A DNA stretch of 9,219 bases, taken from Bacteroidota bacterium. GTDB taxonomy: Bacteria > Bacteroidota > Bacteroidia > Chitinophagales > Saprospiraceae. Below, in pieces: positions 1-6,816 of the stretch (position 1 is the first letter of the stretch; each line of letters opens with the position of its first letter). The stretch covers positions 1 to 9,219 of the forward strand of contig JAJRUR010000336.1 of the NCBI GenBank assembly GCA_024277695.1, written 5' to 3'. The notes under the pieces are model-generated. The model worked only from the letters and a program-made list of their open reading frames with translations. It was not told the origin of the DNA and ran no database searches. The position numbers and the translations under genes were made by a program.

Positions 1-1483
1 CTATTACAGCTAGCTCGAGCAAATTTTTGTCACGAGAATCAGCTGCTTTTTGCAGATCCTTGAGTGCTGAACGAACTGCCGAATCGTCTCTAGTAGCTTT
101 TAATGCCTCTAGCCGTGCGATTTGGTCTCGTCGTACCTCTGCATTATCCACCTGCAATATTTGCGGAAGTTGATCATCATCCGACTCTAAACAGTTGACC
201 CCTACGATCTTATCTTGATTAGAATCAATGCGGGCTTGCTTTGAAGCTGCTGCTTCTTCGATTTTTTGTTTTGGTAGTCCACGTTCGATCGCCAATGACA
301 TACCACCCAACTGTTCTACTTCCTCTATCAGTACCCACGCAGCATCGATCAGCTCTTCGGTAAGTCCTTCTATACACTTCGAACCCGCCCAAGGATCGAT
401 GGCTCTACACATGCCCATTTCTTTTTGTAGTAAGAGTTGAGTATCTCTGGCGATCTTTGCCGAATAATCCGAAGGGAGTGCCACAGCTTCATCCAGTGCA
501 TTGGTATGCAAGGACTGTGTACCGCCTTGTACAGCTGCTAAGGCTTCAATCGTAGTTCTAGCTATGTTATTGTACGGACCCTGAGCTGTCAGACTCCAAC
601 CCGAAGTCTGACAATGTGCGCGAAGCATCATCGACTTGGAGTTTTGAGCACCCAAAGTTTTGAGCATCTGAGCCCATATCACTCTGGCTGCACGAAGTTT
701 GGCTATTTCTCTAAAATAATCCATCCCGATACCCCAAAAAAAAGATATGCGCGGCGCAAATTCGTCAATTTCCAGACCGGCTGCTAATCCGGTACGAAGA
801 TATTCCAGACCATTAGCCAGCGTATAGCCCAACTCAATTTCGGCAGTAGCTCCTGCCTCTTGCATATGATATCCTGATATCGAAATCGAATTGAAAAAGG
901 GCATATACTCGGAAGTATATGCAAAAATATCTCGTATGATCCTCATAGATGGCTTGGGAGGATAGATAAAAGTATTGCGCACCATAAACTCCTTGAGTAT
1001 ATCATTTTGGATCGTCCCTCGGAGTTGGTTTGGACGCACTCCTTGCTCCTCTGCCGCTACAATATAAAAAGCCAAAATAGGGATCACCGCACCGTTCATC
1101 GTCATAGATACCGACATTTTGTCCAAGGGAATGCCCTCAAACAATCGCTTCATGTCTTCAACGGAGTCAATAGCCACTCCTGCCATACCTACATCTCCGG
1201 TAACTCGGGCATGATCCGAATCATAGCCCCGATGGGTGGCTAGATCAAAAGCTACAGATAGGCCTTTTTGCCCTCCTGCTAGATTTCGACGGTAAAAAGC
1301 ATTGCTCTGTTCTGCCGTCGAAAAACCGGCATATTGGCGAATAGTCCAAGGACGACCCACATACATGGATGCATAAGGTCCTGACCTGTAGGGTACAAAA
1401 CCGGGATACTCCCTCCTATGATGCAACTGCTCCTTGGCTATACGGGGGTCAAAATCCCAAGACCTGATCTTTTCTTCTATCAT
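1..1483 (-). CDS. mutB: Methylmalonyl-CoA mutase, catalytic (large) chain; 3' end outside window
   Basis: Cobalamin-dependent isomerase interconverting (R)-methylmalonyl-CoA and succinyl-CoA in the cytoplasm, used in propionate and branched amino-acid metabolism. The visible 494 residues cover the substrate-binding TIM barrel and part of the linker; the C-terminal B12-binding domain with its DxHxxG motif lies beyond the left edge. Family landmarks are RPWTIRQYAGF (residues 44-54), GTIQNDILKEFMVRNT (156-171), SISGYHMQEAGA (201-212) and LRAHCQTSGW (287-296). Tyr51, Gln159, Arg169, Tyr205, His206, His290 and Gln292 align with the known active-site residues 89, 197, 207, 243, 244, 328 and 330 of the Propionibacterium enzyme at a constant offset of 38. 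The reading frame is therefore intact, but about 38 N-terminal residues are missing. The ATG at 1483 is the only plausible start: an in-frame TAA lies at 1525-1523 and the next Met is residue 40. The receptor gene ends 51 bp upstream on the same strand, and no mutA is adjacent. Confidence 0.95.
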   Translation of the reverse strand, partial: MIEEKIRSWDFDPRIAKEQLHHRREYPGFVPYRSGPYASMYVGRPWTIRQYAGFSTAEQSNAFYRRNLAGGQKGLSVAFDLATHRGYDSDHARVTGDVGMAGVAIDSVEDMKRLFEGIPLDKMSVSMTMNGAVIPILAFYIVAAEEQGVRPNQLRGTIQNDILKEFMVRNTFIYPPKPSMRIIRDIFAYTSEYMPFFNSISISGYHMQEAGATAEIELGYTLANGLEYLRTGLAAGLEIDEFAPRISFFWGIGMDYFREIAKLRAARVIWAQMLKTLGAQNSKSMMLRAHCQTSGWSLTAQGPYNNIARTTIEALAAVQGGTQSLHTNALDEAVALPSDYSAKIARDTQLLLQKEMGMCRAIDPWAGSKCIEGLTEELIDAAWVLIEEVEQLGGMSLAIERGLPKQKIEEAAASKQARIDSNQDKIVGVNCLESDDDQLPQILQVDNAEVRRDQIARLEALKATRDDSAVRSALKDLQKAADSRDKNLLELAVI

Positions 1484-1487
1484 CTGC

Positions 1488-1495
1488 CAAAGATA
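1488..1495 (-). promoter_or_regulatory. Possible Bacteroidota -7 element (TATCTTTG) before mutB
   Basis: On the minus strand the 51-bp gap before mutB contains TATCTTTG, an exact match to the Bacteroidota -7 consensus TAnnTTTG. It ends only 4 nt before the ATG. If it is used, the transcript would begin at or about the start codon, that is, leaderless. I find no TTG-type -33 element at the usual 19-21 nt spacing, so chance occurrence is quite possible and mutB may instead be read through from the receptor gene. Confidence 0.25.
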
Positions 1496-1534
1496 CCAAA
1501 TGACAATAAAAGAATCGGAGTTTTATTCAATTCA

Positions 1535-3931
1535 TCAAAATCTCAAGCGGTACAGGACATCCGGAAAAAATCCGATTTGATATATTGTATTTATCTGCCC
1601 TGTTGCTCGGTTATATCGATCGACAAACACATTTTGACGATTGGTTACGTTCTGAAAGTCCAAAAAGAACTGCTGACTGAATTTTTTATGACTAAATATC
1701 TTGATACCCACTTTAAAATCAAATCTCAAATAGGATGGATATCGCTGAGTAAAAGCTTGTGACTGATCGAGAATCTCACGCTGTGCGACTCTAGAGGCTG
1801 GTAAGTCAACAGGAGTAAAATATCGACCTCCTGCATTCGTAAATTTGAAGTCCACAGATACTCTTTTCTTGTCACCCCAATGCCATTCTTTGCCTCCAAG
1901 AATATTATAAACAAAAGTATTATTAAAGGCTGTATTTCGCTCTACACCATCACTTGGGGTGTACTTACTCTGAAAAAGAGAGCCTGTCATCAGCGCGTAA
2001 TATCCTTCACTAAAATACTTTTCAAGGGTTAGTTCTAGCCCATAATTGCGCCCGGTACCGCTGTTCTCAAGTTCGCCTACATCCGGAAAAACAAAATCAG
2101 CACCGGCATTTAATATCGAAAAAGAACTCGGAGTATTATCCACAGGTATATTAAAAAGTGCTTGATAATATGCCTCTAGTTTCAATTCCCAATCCTTGAA
2201 AAGCGTATAGGAATAGGCTGCTACCAAGTGATGGGCCTTGGACGAACTTAGATTGCGGTTAATGGCTTGGAGCCCACCTGCAGTCTGTGTTCTAAAAAAC
2301 AATACCGGCAATGGCTGCACTTGACTGTGGAGTCCATATCCCAGCTGTACAGTCGATCTCGGAGTCAGATCAAAAACTGCAGAGAGTCTAGGCTCAACAC
2401 TCCACTCGGTATTTAGATCGGAATATTGCCCATGCACTCCCAGATGGAGTGTAGTGTTCTTCCCCGTCCTCCATTTGTGCTGCAGATAAGGTTCTAGTGT
2501 GATAAGTGATTCGTTGACATCGCGTACCTTGACGAACTCTAAAATACCGTCACCATCTATATCAGCCCCCCTACGATCATCTACTATAGAGTTGAGTAGG
2601 AGATTCGTAGCCAGAAGTCCTACTCGGCTTACGTGCTGAGCCCCATGCTTGATATTATAATAGCTATTGGCAACTATGCGATCCGTTTGGTCTCGAACCC
2701 CTGTATTCAAATATTTCTGAGTTAGCGTAGTATCTATATATCGATCTTGATCAAAATTATTGCTCGCTCGCGAAACCGATACGACTGTACGCAGATAAGA
2801 GTTTTTATTGAGTAGAATAGAATGTTTGACTCCGAATACTCCTATGCTGCTCGCTGCACGACTATCAGCATCAGATTCGAAAAATAGATCGTCCTGATCA
2901 ATCTCTGCCGCTAAAAATGCTATATCGCTCTGACCCCACAGTCCAAAAATAGAAAATTTGCCGAGATGCCCCTTTCCAAAATCAATCTTAAAAGTAATAT
3001 CACTATAATCCGGTATGGCCATAGTCCCAATATCTAAACCTATTTTATTAGCCACTGAAGTAAAAGCATATCGCCCACTAATCAGAAAGGAACTATTTTT
3101 CTTCTTGCTCAAGGGCCCTTCTACCATAAACTCCATGCCACTAAAAGCCGCTATCTGAGCAGTAAATTCATATTGATCCTTGTTGCCCGAACGCAATCCT
3201 ACATCAAAGACCCCGGAAAGTGCATTACCATATTCGGCTGAAAATGCCGATGTCAAAAAGTCAGAGTCTTTGAGCAAATTGGTATTGAGAGCACTTACCG
3301 GACCACCTGTCGTACCGAGAGTAGCAAAATGATTGGGATTGGGGATGGGGATGCCCTCCATTCGCCATAATACTCCTGTAGGCGAATTACCTCTGATAAC
3401 GATGTCATTTCGACTATCATTAGAGTTGGATACTCCTGCATAAGCACTAACCAGCTTACTCACATCATTGCGACCACCACTGTATCGCGTCGCTTCCTCT
3501 AAAGAAAATGTCCGTGTAGAAATACTCGACATTTCATTGATCACTTGTCCCTTTTCTAACTTTACAGTTACTACCACTTCCTCTAACTCCTCTACAGACT
3601 CTTGCATCTTAAAATCCAACTGCACTTCCTTCCCGGATCCTATCTCAATATTGGCCAGATAAATCGGTTCATATCCCAAATATGTAACTATTACTTGATA
3701 ACGTCCAATATCTATCTGCTCTATACGATAATATCCATGCATATCCGTAGTAGTGCCTGTAGCTTGCTGCCCGGGACCCAACAGTAGCTGTACAGTAGCT
3801 CCTATGAGAGGCTCTTCCGAATCAGCATCAATTATAATTCCTTTTAAATTACCCACTACTTGGCCACATAAGGTGTATGTCCAGAGCAGACCTATCTGTA
3901 AACATAAAACTGTGATGAACTTATTTTTCAT
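1535..3931 (-). CDS. TonB-dependent outer-membrane receptor with carboxypeptidase-like regulatory domain
   Basis: Outer-membrane beta-barrel transporter of 798 residues that would import a scarce ligand using TonB-transmitted energy. From the chosen start it has a signal peptide (about 1-23, MKNKF then a hydrophobic run). A CarboxypepD_reg-like beta-sandwich follows (about 28-112, including TTTDMHGYYRIEQI and YLGYEP), then an acidic EELEEVVVTV segment. The plug domain is at about 130-250 (SRNDIVIRGNSPTG, FSAEYGNALSGVFDV), and the barrel ends in ...VLYRLRF, with the C-terminal Phe expected for BAM-assembled barrels. An ATG at 3988 would add 19 residues before the signal peptide. I prefer the ATG at 3931 because it puts the signal sequence at the N-terminus. 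The length and the lack of a SusD partner argue against a SusC glycan system. Two FNR-like boxes lie upstream. The substrate cannot be assigned; siderophore, cobalamin, peptide or another ligand are all open. Confidence 0.93.
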   Translation of the reverse strand: MKNKFITVLCLQIGLLWTYTLCGQVVGNLKGIIIDADSEEPLIGATVQLLLGPGQQATGTTTDMHGYYRIEQIDIGRYQVIVTYLGYEPIYLANIEIGSGKEVQLDFKMQESVEELEEVVVTVKLEKGQVINEMSSISTRTFSLEEATRYSGGRNDVSKLVSAYAGVSNSNDSRNDIVIRGNSPTGVLWRMEGIPIPNPNHFATLGTTGGPVSALNTNLLKDSDFLTSAFSAEYGNALSGVFDVGLRSGNKDQYEFTAQIAAFSGMEFMVEGPLSKKKNSSFLISGRYAFTSVANKIGLDIGTMAIPDYSDITFKIDFGKGHLGKFSIFGLWGQSDIAFLAAEIDQDDLFFESDADSRAASSIGVFGVKHSILLNKNSYLRTVVSVSRASNNFDQDRYIDTTLTQKYLNTGVRDQTDRIVANSYYNIKHGAQHVSRVGLLATNLLLNSIVDDRRGADIDGDGILEFVKVRDVNESLITLEPYLQHKWRTGKNTTLHLGVHGQYSDLNTEWSVEPRLSAVFDLTPRSTVQLGYGLHSQVQPLPVLFFRTQTAGGLQAINRNLSSSKAHHLVAAYSYTLFKDWELKLEAYYQALFNIPVDNTPSSFSILNAGADFVFPDVGELENSGTGRNYGLELTLEKYFSEGYYALMTGSLFQSKYTPSDGVERNTAFNNTFVYNILGGKEWHWGDKKRVSVDFKFTNAGGRYFTPVDLPASRVAQREILDQSQAFTQRYPSYLRFDFKVGIKIFSHKKFSQQFFLDFQNVTNRQNVFVDRYNRATGQINTIYQIGFFPDVLYRLRF

Positions 3932-4018
3932 GTATCCATAATTTTTGTACCTATTATTTAAAATTTTAAAATAAAGTGCTTGCGACATCTTGTTTTCAAA
4001 ATGTCTCCTTCATAAAAT

Positions 4019-4034
4019 CCGGACAAAGGTCAAT
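4019..4034. promoter_or_regulatory. Degenerate FNR/Crp-like box B upstream of the receptor gene
   Basis: CCGGAC-AAAG-GTCAAT keeps one full half-site (GTCAAT) and 3 of 6 bases of the other half of the box at 4054-4069. The 14 bases at 4022-4035 match 4057-4070 at 13 positions, so the two boxes form a direct repeat with centres 35 bp apart. The centre lies about 95 bp upstream of the receptor start codon. No convincing TAnnTTTG -7 element is seen between the box and the gene. Function as an operator is inferred. Confidence 0.45.
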
Positions 4035-4053
4035 AGAAACTAGGCAATATTTC

Positions 4054-4069
4054 ATTGACATAGGTCAAT
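4054..4069. promoter_or_regulatory. Perfect FNR-like palindrome (box A) between regulator and receptor genes
   Basis: ATTGAC-ATAG-GTCAAT is a perfect inverted repeat with 6-bp arms and a 4-bp spacer. Its architecture matches FNR-type sites (TTGAT-N4-ATCAA), with C/G at the inner arm positions. It lies in the 164-bp gap between the Crp/Fnr-family gene (stop at 4096) and the receptor start (3931), and that regulator's recognition helix has the FNR-type E-x-x-S-R pattern. It is therefore the best candidate operator for local control of the receptor. Binding has not been shown. Confidence 0.6.
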
Positions 4070-4095
4070 AAAAATAAATCAAAAAAATTTGTTGA

Positions 4096-4671
4096 TCAGC
4101 CCAATGCAATCTTACGTCGTATACGACTTAAGGTCTCCGGTTGGACATGGAGATAAGAGGCCAATAAATATTGCGGTACACGCTGGATGAGTTCCGGGTT
4201 TTTATCTGATAATTTCTGATAGCGCATCATAGCATCCTCCAACAAAAAGGACTTATGCTTTTGCTGCCACCGCATAAATAATCCTTCGGCTATAATCCTC
4301 CCAACACGCTCAGCGATCGAATTTTTGCCGTACAATTCCAGTATGTCTTTATAGTCAATGACAGCCAAATCTGTATCTTCTATGCAGCGTATATTCTTCT
4401 GAGCCGGTATGTTATTCAGTATACTGAAATAGTCGCTTACAAATTCGCTTTCAAAAGAAAAATCTTCTACAAATTCTCCCCCGTCCTTCAGATAATAGCA
4501 GATCATAGCTCCTTTTAAGATAAAACCTATTTTAGAATGTATTTGATTTTGTCGAATAAAGTGCTCTGATTTTTTAAGCGACAGGGGTTTAAACTTCGAA
4601 ATAAAAAGCTCCAATGCATTACCGCTTAAAGGTAATATTTTTTTTATATTTCTGGATAGTTCTTCTTGCAT
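4096..4671 (-). CDS. Crp/Fnr-family transcriptional regulator
   Basis: Cytoplasmic one-component DNA-binding regulator of 191 residues. A cyclic-nucleotide-binding-like beta-roll spans about residues 10-115 (FILKGAMICYYLKDGGEFVEDF), followed by a dimerisation helix and a C-terminal winged helix-turn-helix. In the HTH, residues 163-188 read QRVPQYLLASYLHVQPETLSRIRRKI in overlapping pieces: VPQYLLASYLHV, then QPETLSRIRRKI. Glu179, Ser182 and Arg183 line up with FNR Glu209, Ser212 and Arg213, which read TTGA half-sites; CRP has Gly in place of the Ser. Only two Cys are present (58 and 96), so there is no FNR 4Fe-4S cluster. The GE...R(S/T) cAMP pocket signature is not recognisable, so the effector is unknown. 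The gene starts 52 bp after the tonB-like gene and precedes the receptor, on the same strand. FNR-like sites lie both before it and after it, suggesting autoregulation and control of the receptor. Confidence 0.9.
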   Translation of the reverse strand: MQEELSRNIKKILPLSGNALELFISKFKPLSLKKSEHFIRQNQIHSKIGFILKGAMICYYLKDGGEFVEDFSFESEFVSDYFSILNNIPAQKNIRCIEDTDLAVIDYKDILELYGKNSIAERVGRIIAEGLFMRWQQKHKSFLLEDAMMRYQKLSDKNPELIQRVPQYLLASYLHVQPETLSRIRRKIALG

Positions 4672-4705
4672 CCCGAATAGAACAATCGAATATCATGTTT
4701 TGTTT

Positions 4706-4719
4706 TTGATCGACTTCAA
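4706..4719. promoter_or_regulatory. Weak FNR-like site upstream of the regulator gene
   Basis: TTGAT-CGAC-TTCAA has the outer arms TTGA and TCAA in the same 14-bp register as the core of the palindrome at 4055-4068, with a mismatch at the inner arm position. It is centred about 41 bp upstream of the regulator's start codon, inside the short gap after the tonB-like gene. It could serve autoregulation, or be a chance match in AT-rich sequence. Confidence 0.35.
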
Positions 4720-4723
4720 ATGA

Positions 4724-5488
4724 TTATTTTTGTAGTTTAAATCTTACGGGCAAATTAAACTGTACGCGAACAGCTTTTCCGTTATGTCTTCCGGGACTCC
4801 ATTTGGGCATCCGAGATACTATTCTCTTTGCCTCTTCTCCACAATCTCCACCGATATCGCGAAGAACTTTTATTGTCGATACGCTTCCATCTGTTTCCAC
4901 TACAAAAGATACGACGACCAGCCCTTCTATACCATTTTGACGTGCTAAGTTCGGATAGCGAATATGCTCCGAGATATACCCAAGCAGTTCTCTATCAGAA
5001 CAACTTCGCCGATCCTTATAAATTTTTAGCTCTTTGCAGTGACCAAAAATCGGCATGTGCTCTACAAAAGTCCTTAAGTCACAATCTATCGTATTCCGTG
5101 GAGGTGGCGGTGGTGGAGGAATCAATTTTGGAGCAGAAGCAGTATGCATCGGGATCTGGTGCATAGAATTTACGACAAACTCATCTGGAACAGGCTGTGC
5201 TCTATCCGGTACGGGTTCTATTTTTTCTATAAATTCCGGCTCATCAGGTAGATCGACATCCGGTGTAATCTTAATTTTTACGGGAGGTATGATGTGCTTT
5301 TTCTTTTTGGGAAACACCGTACGCACTATCTCTATATCCCCTTCATCTTCTAGCGCCTCAAATGACGGATATAATGGAGCTTCTATATGGGTGGTCCATT
5401 CAAAAGCGGCGATGACCATCCCCAAACTGATGATCAGAGCTAATTGAAAATTGCGTATATAATTTGCTGACCAAGGATATTTTTTCAT
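4724..5488 (-). CDS. tonB: TonB-family energy transducer
   Basis: Inner-membrane-anchored periplasmic protein of 254 residues that passes proton-motive-force energy from ExbB/ExbD to outer-membrane receptors. It has a short cytoplasmic N-terminus and one membrane helix (about 14-32, NFQLALIISLGMVIAAF). A long charged, proline-rich spacer follows, with a KKKK stretch (61-64) and seven consecutive Pro (124-130). The C-terminal TonB domain is at about 177-252 (RYPNLARQNGIEGLVVVSF, ETDGSVSTIKVLRDIGG, KWSPGRHNGKAVRVQFNLPV). Cys136, Cys151, Cys163 and Cys216 sit in positions often seen in Bacteroidota transducers of this type (CKELKxYKDRRSCSD). ExbB/ExbD are not in the window, so it presumably uses those encoded elsewhere. 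It is the first gene of a same-strand series with the regulator and the receptor, which makes that receptor its likely partner; this is inferred from position. The ATG is followed by MKKYPWS and no earlier in-frame start is needed. Confidence 0.93.
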   Translation of the reverse strand: MKKYPWSANYIRNFQLALIISLGMVIAAFEWTTHIEAPLYPSFEALEDEGDIEIVRTVFPKKKKHIIPPVKIKITPDVDLPDEPEFIEKIEPVPDRAQPVPDEFVVNSMHQIPMHTASAPKLIPPPPPPPRNTIDCDLRTFVEHMPIFGHCKELKIYKDRRSCSDRELLGYISEHIRYPNLARQNGIEGLVVVSFVVETDGSVSTIKVLRDIGGDCGEEAKRIVSRMPKWSPGRHNGKAVRVQFNLPVRFKLQK

Positions 5489-5557
5489 AATTTAAGCAAT
5501 ATTTATTTCTAGATAGATGAAATAAAAAATACTTTTGGTGTGTCATAAAATGGACAA
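5489..5557. promoter_or_regulatory. Divergent promoter region between the tonB-like gene and the M16 peptidase gene
   Basis: This 69-bp AT-rich gap must hold the start signals for both divergent genes. On the plus strand TACTTTTG at 5530-5537 is an exact TAnnTTTG -7 match, and would give a leader of roughly 15 nt before the ATG at 5558. No clear TTG -33 element is found at the usual spacing. On the minus strand only an imperfect TATTTTTT is visible for the tonB-like gene. No FNR-like palindrome is seen here. Confidence 0.4.
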
Positions 5558-6808
5558 ATGGTTAATTATAAAAAATATCACCTGGATAATGGATTGACGG
5601 TAATCATTCATGAAGACCCGATGGCAACTGTCCAAATCACAAATGTACTGTACAAGGTCGGATCTAAAAATGAAGAACCTGACAAGACAGGTTTGGCACA
5701 TTTGTTTGAACACCTCATGTTTGAAGGGGACTATGACGGCAATTCTTTTGATGAAGTACTACAGCTGGCCGGAGGCGACTGCAATGCCTTTACCAATGCT
5801 GACATCACCAACTATTACAATATACTGCCCCCCCAAAATATCGAAATCGGTCTGCAGCTGGAGGCTTATAGGATGAAAAACTTGGCACTGACTCCTGAAC
5901 TTATCGATACACAGCGCAGTGTCGTTATAGAAGAGTTTAAGGAGACCTGTCTCAATGTGCCTTATGGAGATGTTTGGCATCATACTCTACCCTTAGCACA
6001 AAAAGGCAGCTCTTATGCTTGGCCGGTGATAGGCAAAAACATCAAGACCATCCAGTCGCTGAGCTATGATCACTTCGCAGACTTCTACAGACGGTTTTAT
6101 AATCCTGACAATGCCATACTCTGTCTCAGCGGACCACTATCGATACAAGACCTAGAACCCTTGATTGCCAAATATTTTGATTCCATACCCTCTGCACCTA
6201 CTCCTATCCAAAAACCCACTCATCAAATTGACCCAACCCCCAGAACACTCTCCATAGAAAAAAACATCCCTATCGACTGTATATGGATCTGCTTCAATAT
6301 GTGCACCCAATCAAATCCCGAATATTATACGGTGGATATCATTTCTGATATCCTTAGTTCAGGCAAGTCATCCATCTTGTTTGAACAACTCGTCAAAAAA
6401 CAACAAGTTGCCTTAGGTATAAATGCCTATATCTCCGGCAATATCGGGCCGGGGCTGCTCATCATCGAGGCCAAACCAAGACCGCATATATCTCTCGAAC
6501 AACTAGAAACTGCAATATGGAGAGAACTGAATCATCTCAAAACGCAACCTATAGCTCAGCGTGAGCTCCAAAAACACATCAATTATGTAGAAAACGCACT
6601 GCAGTTTTCGGAAATCGATGGCCTCCACAAAGCTATGCAACTGGCCTACTATGAAGCACTTGGAGATGTAGAGCTTTATAATAAAACTATTGATCACTAT
6701 CAAAATATCGATCGGACTTTGGTCCAAAACGTAAGCGCTCAACTCTTTACAAAAAATAACTCTACTACAATCAAGTATATAGCGAATGGAGACCTACCTT
6801 CGGCATGA
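5558..6808 (+). CDS. M16B-family zinc metallopeptidase (insulinase/MPP-like)
   Basis: Single-chain M16B-type peptidase of 416 residues, the usual size for a two-halved clan ME protein: a catalytic N-terminal half and an inactive C-terminal half (PF05193-like, from about 175). The inverted zinc motif HLFEH is at residues 48-52 (His48, Glu51 and His52: two zinc ligands and the general base). The third ligand should be Glu125 or Glu126 in SVVIEEFKE. Other landmarks are KTGLAHLFEHLMFEG, GDCNAFTNADITNYY (73-87) and FYRRFYNPDNAILCLSG. No signal peptide is present (MVNYKKYHLDNGLTVIIHED), so it is probably cytoplasmic. Natural substrates of bacterial M16B enzymes are mostly unknown; they often cleave unfolded peptides or small proteins. 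The ATG is preceded in frame by a TAA at 5546-5548, so the start is fixed. It is transcribed divergently from the tonB-like gene. Confidence 0.92.
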   Translation: MVNYKKYHLDNGLTVIIHEDPMATVQITNVLYKVGSKNEEPDKTGLAHLFEHLMFEGDYDGNSFDEVLQLAGGDCNAFTNADITNYYNILPPQNIEIGLQLEAYRMKNLALTPELIDTQRSVVIEEFKETCLNVPYGDVWHHTLPLAQKGSSYAWPVIGKNIKTIQSLSYDHFADFYRRFYNPDNAILCLSGPLSIQDLEPLIAKYFDSIPSAPTPIQKPTHQIDPTPRTLSIEKNIPIDCIWICFNMCTQSNPEYYTVDIISDILSSGKSSILFEQLVKKQQVALGINAYISGNIGPGLLIIEAKPRPHISLEQLETAIWRELNHLKTQPIAQRELQKHINYVENALQFSEIDGLHKAMQLAYYEALGDVELYNKTIDHYQNIDRTLVQNVSAQLFTKNNSTTIKYIANGDLPSA

Positions 6809-6816
6809 TTAACAGA

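Noticed and set aside
1418..1762. Plus-strand open frame of 114 codons across the mutB/receptor junction
   Set aside because: It lies antisense to two clearly conserved genes, has no recognisable domain, and its composition reads like a shadow frame.
1535..3931. SusC-type glycan receptor
   Set aside because: At 798 residues it is shorter than typical SusC proteins and no SusD-like lipoprotein gene is adjacent.
3957..3970. Perfect palindrome TTTAAAATTTTAAA in the receptor leader
   Set aside because: Low-complexity A/T sequence in an AT-rich leader; no G/C stem or T-run to make it a terminator, and no known factor site.
3932..3988. Longer start for the receptor at 3988 (19 extra residues)
   Set aside because: The extension is AT-rich and polar and would bury the signal peptide; the ATG at 3931 gives a standard signal sequence.
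3932..4095. Cobalamin riboswitch controlling the receptor
   Set aside because: Considered because a B12 enzyme follows the receptor, but the gap is only 164 bp, is largely occupied by the FNR-like boxes and AT-rich leader, and I see no B12-box-like conserved core.
5055..5447. Plus-strand open frame of 130 codons with a poly-Gly stretch
   Set aside because: The glycine run is simply the complement of the proline codons in the tonB-like gene; no independent support.
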